Shown piece after piece: positions 60,134-64,000 of a stretch of 64,000 nucleotides of DNA. The notes beneath the pieces were generated by a model, which worked only from the letters and a program-made list of their open reading frames with translations, did not search any database and was not told the origin of the DNA. The stretch spans positions 17,315,001 through 17,379,000 of the forward strand of contig CM049405.1 of assembly GCA_026929865.2 (NCBI GenBank), in the 5' to 3' direction. The position numbers were made by a program, and so were the translations under genes. Numbering within the stretch: position 1 is the stretch's first letter; each line of letters opens with the position of its first letter. Source of the DNA: Hyperoplus lanceolatus (Eukaryota; Chordata; Actinopteri; Uranoscopiformes; Ammodytidae).

Positions 60134-60565
60134 CTAAGGGTATGTCAGCAAAGGGGCCCACCATAGCTAGGAACATGCCCGCTTAGCGTAGGCTTTGTAT
60201 TAACTCTGGCCTTAGTCCTAAATTATAGTTTAAAGAGGACCTATTATACTACTTTTCTGGTCTTAATTTCTTTTTTTACACTGCTATAAAGCAACCTGAC
60301 ACGAATCACATCACAAAAAACTATGTAGATTTTTGGGAAGCTCTTTCTCTTATTTTGGCGATCCAGCACGTCCTGTCAACACTTGAGTGTGTGCTTCGGC
60401 CATCTCTGCTCCCTCCGCCTGTGCTTCGGCCATCTCCGCTCTCCTGGTTACCTTCCTTCCGGAACACTTTCAGTGGCGGGAAGCGCGAGCATGGACCTAT
60501 AACATGGACATATAAAGAACTATAAGGGCGCGAGGCAGACGCGAACAGGGAAGTGACAGCATTGC
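60134..60565. other. Unclassified sequence before the LINE
   Basis: TTTAAAGAGGACCTATTATA near 60230 resembles a common fish repeat start and is similar to TTAAAGGTCACTTATTATGC at 35877. No partner end is visible; the LINE inserted just to the right. Confidence 0.4.
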
Positions 60566-63500
60566 TTTTTTTTTTTTTTTTTTTACATTTTATTGACAAT
60601 AAGCAATACAACAGCCGCCAGGGGGTAGCCTACAGAACTGGCCGATAGGCCTATATAGAAATACAGATAGAAAAATAAAAAACAGCATTACATTAAATAA
60701 AAATATTATATAAATGACATACATAAAGTGTTTTGATAGCTTTCTTATTTTTTGGGGTATATAATATTTTTCACATATTGCTTGGTTTCTTTTTCAAACA
60801 CAATAAATAGAGGTTTCTGATTAGAGTACTTACATTTATGAATATGCCATTTAGCTAATAAAATAATAAGGTTTATAATAAAAAATTGGTTTGTTTGACT
60901 AGGGGTGTAATTAAAGAAACCAAACAATATATATTCAACACAAAAGGAAAAATTGGGGTCAATGAAACAAGTGATATATGTGCAAATATCTTTCCATAAA
61001 AGATTTGAGTGGGAACAGTTCCAAAATAAATGAGATACGTCTTCAGGGTACATATTACAAAATGAGCAATTGACATCTATATCTAATTTAAATCTTTGCA
61101 AAAATATTTTAGAGGGATAGTAACGATATATAATTTTAAAAGATACCTCTTTCATTTTGTTAGTGATCAAAAATTTTGATGGTAAAGTCCCGATTTTCTT
61201 CCAATTAAGGTCAGATACACAATTATTCCAGTAGGCAACTACATATGGGACAGAGACTATATCATTTTGGAACAATGATCTTATTTCACAATTATTGTTA
61301 CGTGTTCCAGGGGAGAAACAAACCCTACCAACTGCAGACTCAGTAGGGTCAAGAGGTAGTAAGGTTGGCTTAACCCCTGCTGCATCCATGACAATAGCGA
61401 ATTCCCTTGGAGGAATTGGAATACCATACTCTACCAAATCATAGACCATGAGAGAAGCATCTGCTTGTGAAAGTTGGACAATTTTGTAGGGATTTTCTCA
61501 ATATTATAATTACAAAATAAAACAAAATGCAGGCCCCCTAATTTGGAGAAGATAAAGTTGGGAATGAAATTCCAAATTGAATATGGATTCTTTATAAATT
61601 GTTTTAGCCAGTTAATTTTGAAAGTGTAATTTAAGGTTGAAAAATCAGCCACCCTTATCATACGGGTTCATTATCACAGCATTTGTAATATAGTGGCTTT
61701 TATTCCTCCAAATAAAATTAAATAACATTTTGTCAATTTGTTTAGAAGTCTTTTTGTTTACATCCAAGGATAGAGCTGCATAAGTGAGCCGGGAGATGCC
61801 CTCAGCCTTGGTTAGAAGGATTCTACCTCTGACTGACAAGTCTCGCTGTAACCATTGATTTAACCTTTTTTTTTAGTTTTTGTCAATAATAGAGTTGAAG
61901 TTCAAACCATATCTGGAATCTCTATCTTTGGTAATAACAACTCCTAGATAGGTTATAGAGTCCTTTACAGGAATATTACATATAGATGGTACATCGCAAT
62001 TTTTAAGAGCAAGCAATTCACATTTTTTAAGGTTTAAATTTAGCATGGAGGCAATGGAGAAAGTTTGAATTAAATCAAATCAATGGTTATAGGTATCTGA
62101 GAGGCATCCCTTAAAAAGAGTGTTGTATCATCAGCCAGCTGACTGATGATGACCTCACCATCAGCTATTGAGATACCTTTAAGCGGACTAAGCTTTATGG
62201 ATTCAGTGAGTAGTTGAGTACAAAGTAAGAAGAGGTAGGGGGAAATAGGACACCCTTGTCTAACACCACGATTTAACAAGAATCTAGGGGAAGTACCAGC
62301 ATGTAATTTAATTGAACAGTTTCCATTTTTGTACATAGTTTTGATTGCATTGTTAAAGTATGAACCAAATCCAAATTTCTCTAAGGCATGGAAGATAAAG
62401 TTATGCTCAATTGTATCGAAAGCCTTCTGAAAATCTAAGAAAAGAATAAAACTTTCATCTAAACATACATCTGAATAGTCAATTAAGTCAAGAACTAGTC
62501 TGACATTATTGGAAATGTGTCTATGTCTCATAAAACCTGACTGGCAATCATCGATGATATGATCCAAAACAGTTTTAATCCTTTTTGCAAATATCTGTGC
62601 AAACACTTTATAATCATTATTAAGAAGGCAGATTGGACGCCAGTTATCAATAAGGAGTTTATCTTTCCTAGGTTTTGGGATAAGAGTTATGAGACCTTGA
62701 GTTAAAGTGGGTGGGAGGGTTATCTACACATTCTAAAAAGAGCCCGAGGAGGAAGGGAGCAAGTTGGTCAGAGAATGCTTTGTAAAATTCAGAGGTGATA
62801 CCGTCTGTTCCAGGAGACTTATTGACTTTGAGATGTCCAATAGCAAGTTTAACTTCCCTTAGTGTTATAGGTCTATCACAGAAGTCTGATTGGTCGTTAT
62901 CAATTGTTTTTGTTTCAGTGAGAGAATCTAAGGGTGTATTCACACAGGGAAAGTCCGCTAGTTCACTTGCTTTGGTCCAGACCAAATAGAGTTCAGATTT
63001 TTTTTTTTGGTGTGGTCCACTTTCATATTGCCCCTTTTGTAAGTGAACCAGCATTAAGAAGTAAAACCACACGTGATCTGAGGTCATTCATTCATTGGAC
63101 AGACATTCTGGGGTGGAGAGAAGCAGGAAACACAAAGTGAAAACTGCAAACTATTTAACTGATACGATATGGGGTTAAAAATAATAAATAAATAAATAGG
63201 CCTACATCTAGCCTATAAATAAAATAAAAAAACATAAAAGTATTGTTGTTTCATATGGTTATAATATGTAGGCCTGTGTCAATGTGTGGCTTGTAGCCTA
63301 CGATGTGAAACATAATATTTACTGTATTTTTGCTGCTGGACGCGCGGCTCGCGAGGAATAGGCTCAAGCTGAAACACAGCTGATTTAGCCGTGTGTCAGC
63401 TAGGTGTGAGTTTGGCGCGGCTCAGCTCCAGACTGACACGGGGACAGTATTGACGGTCCCGTAACATGGGAAGCAAAATAAAAACACGCACTTCATACAA

Positions 63501-64000
63501 AGCGCAGCGTGAACTTGTTGTCACTGTGCGGGAGACGCTCCCCTCTAATTCATCTGATCGCTGAACACATCAGCATGTTTACGCGTCCTGTCTATCAAAT
63601 GTAATATATTCGCTCGGGGCTCCCAGTCAAACCACAACTAATCTTCCTAACAATGGCGACAACAACACTTTCCTCACTTTGTGAGGCTGACGGCGATTTA
63701 TTACAAAAGAAAAGGCACAGTGCTTCCTGCAATTGGGTCGGATCGAGTCCGGACAAATTCACACCACAAACGAACTGCAGCAGAGTGCGTTTGGAAACGC
63801 ACCGAGACCACCTCTTCAGCTGGGTCTCGGAGCGCTTGTTTGGTCCGCCCCCGAGTGCGATTGCTGTATTCACACATGTCTGAAAGATGCGCACCGAAGG
63901 CGGAAGTGCATCTGAGTTCGTTTCAACCGAACTAAACACGGCATGTGTGAATACACCCTAAGAATTGGAGGGTGGACTCCTCACTGTAATTTGATTGATA
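60566..64000 (-). mobile_element. Tx1/L1-type LINE, 3' part, split by a MITE
   Basis: A minus-strand non-LTR retrotransposon reaches the window edge; its 5' part is outside. Reading from the right it has the reverse-transcriptase segment KSPGTDGITSEFYKAF (about 62800), motif A FLDFQKAFD (about 62440), motif B GVRQGCPISPYLF (about 62240) and motif C LADDTTLF (about 62130). A C-terminal zinc-knuckle region CSFCN...HLFWNCSHSNLLW follows (about 61030). The frame is interrupted several times between 62070, 61650 and 61440, so it is inactive. The 3' end has AATAAA (60594-60589) and a poly(A) tail, seen as T at 60566-60584. Similarity is to the Tx1 branch of L1; the subfamily was not determined. Confidence 0.85.
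62932..63958. mobile_element. PIF/Harbinger-like MITE inserted in the LINE
   Basis: Ends GGGTGTATTCACAC and GTGTGAATACACCC are flanked by TAA on both sides (62929-62931 and 63959-63961), the 3-bp TWA target typical of PIF/Harbinger. Removing the 1,027-bp insert restores the LINE sequence on the minus strand (EESTLQF then LDSLTETK). There is no transposase; ORFs at 63595-63939 are not recognisable. Confidence 0.85.

Noticed and set aside
63595-63939. 114-codon minus ORF inside the Harbinger-like MITE
   Set aside because: No transposase motif; the MITE family is non-coding.

Overview
The window is vertebrate nuclear DNA, almost certainly from a teleost fish. Two recognisable protein-coding genes lie head to head as short exons spread through long introns. 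The rest is a dense mix of fish-type DNA transposons (hAT, Tc1, PIF/Harbinger-like, TTAA-target and TA-target elements), tRNA-derived SINEs, a Tx1/L1-type LINE and long microsatellites. I see no bacterial-style operons, CRISPR arrays, rRNA genes or functional tRNA genes, and no retroviral or LTR element.

Left two thirds (about 1-42,700): the 5' part of pkp4 (plakophilin-4/p0071, delta-catenin family) on the minus strand. The ATG exon is 23749-23882 and the next coding exon is 6644-6756. Together they give residues 1-80, including the N-terminal coiled coil. The armadillo-repeat exons must lie left of the window. The long first intron and the intron between the two exons hold most of the transposons. 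Two possible alternative first exons end at 22057 and 27237.

About 42,600-43,020: a presumed bidirectional promoter with a CRE palindrome, CCAAT boxes in both orientations and an RFX-type X-box.

Right third (about 42,990-58,732 and beyond): ccdc148 (coiled-coil domain-containing 148) on the plus strand. Nine coding exons join without any frame break into 384 residues. The C-terminal exons lie beyond the window. The head-to-head pkp4/ccdc148 order matches the arrangement I know from human 2q24.1.

Mobile DNA of most interest: (1) two 1,113-bp TA-flanked elements (23950-25062 and 53237-54349), more than 99% alike, each carrying the same LINE tail and a central palindrome whose spacer is inverted between the copies; (2) a related TA-flanked family with three copies; (3) a 1,611-bp Tc1 foldback element with roughly 660-bp inverted arms; (4) elements ending TAGCCTGG...CCAGGCTA with 9-bp target duplications; (5) four hAT-type elements with intact 8-bp duplications, one of which hosts a nested element. 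At the right edge a minus-strand Tx1-type LINE is split by a Harbinger-like element.
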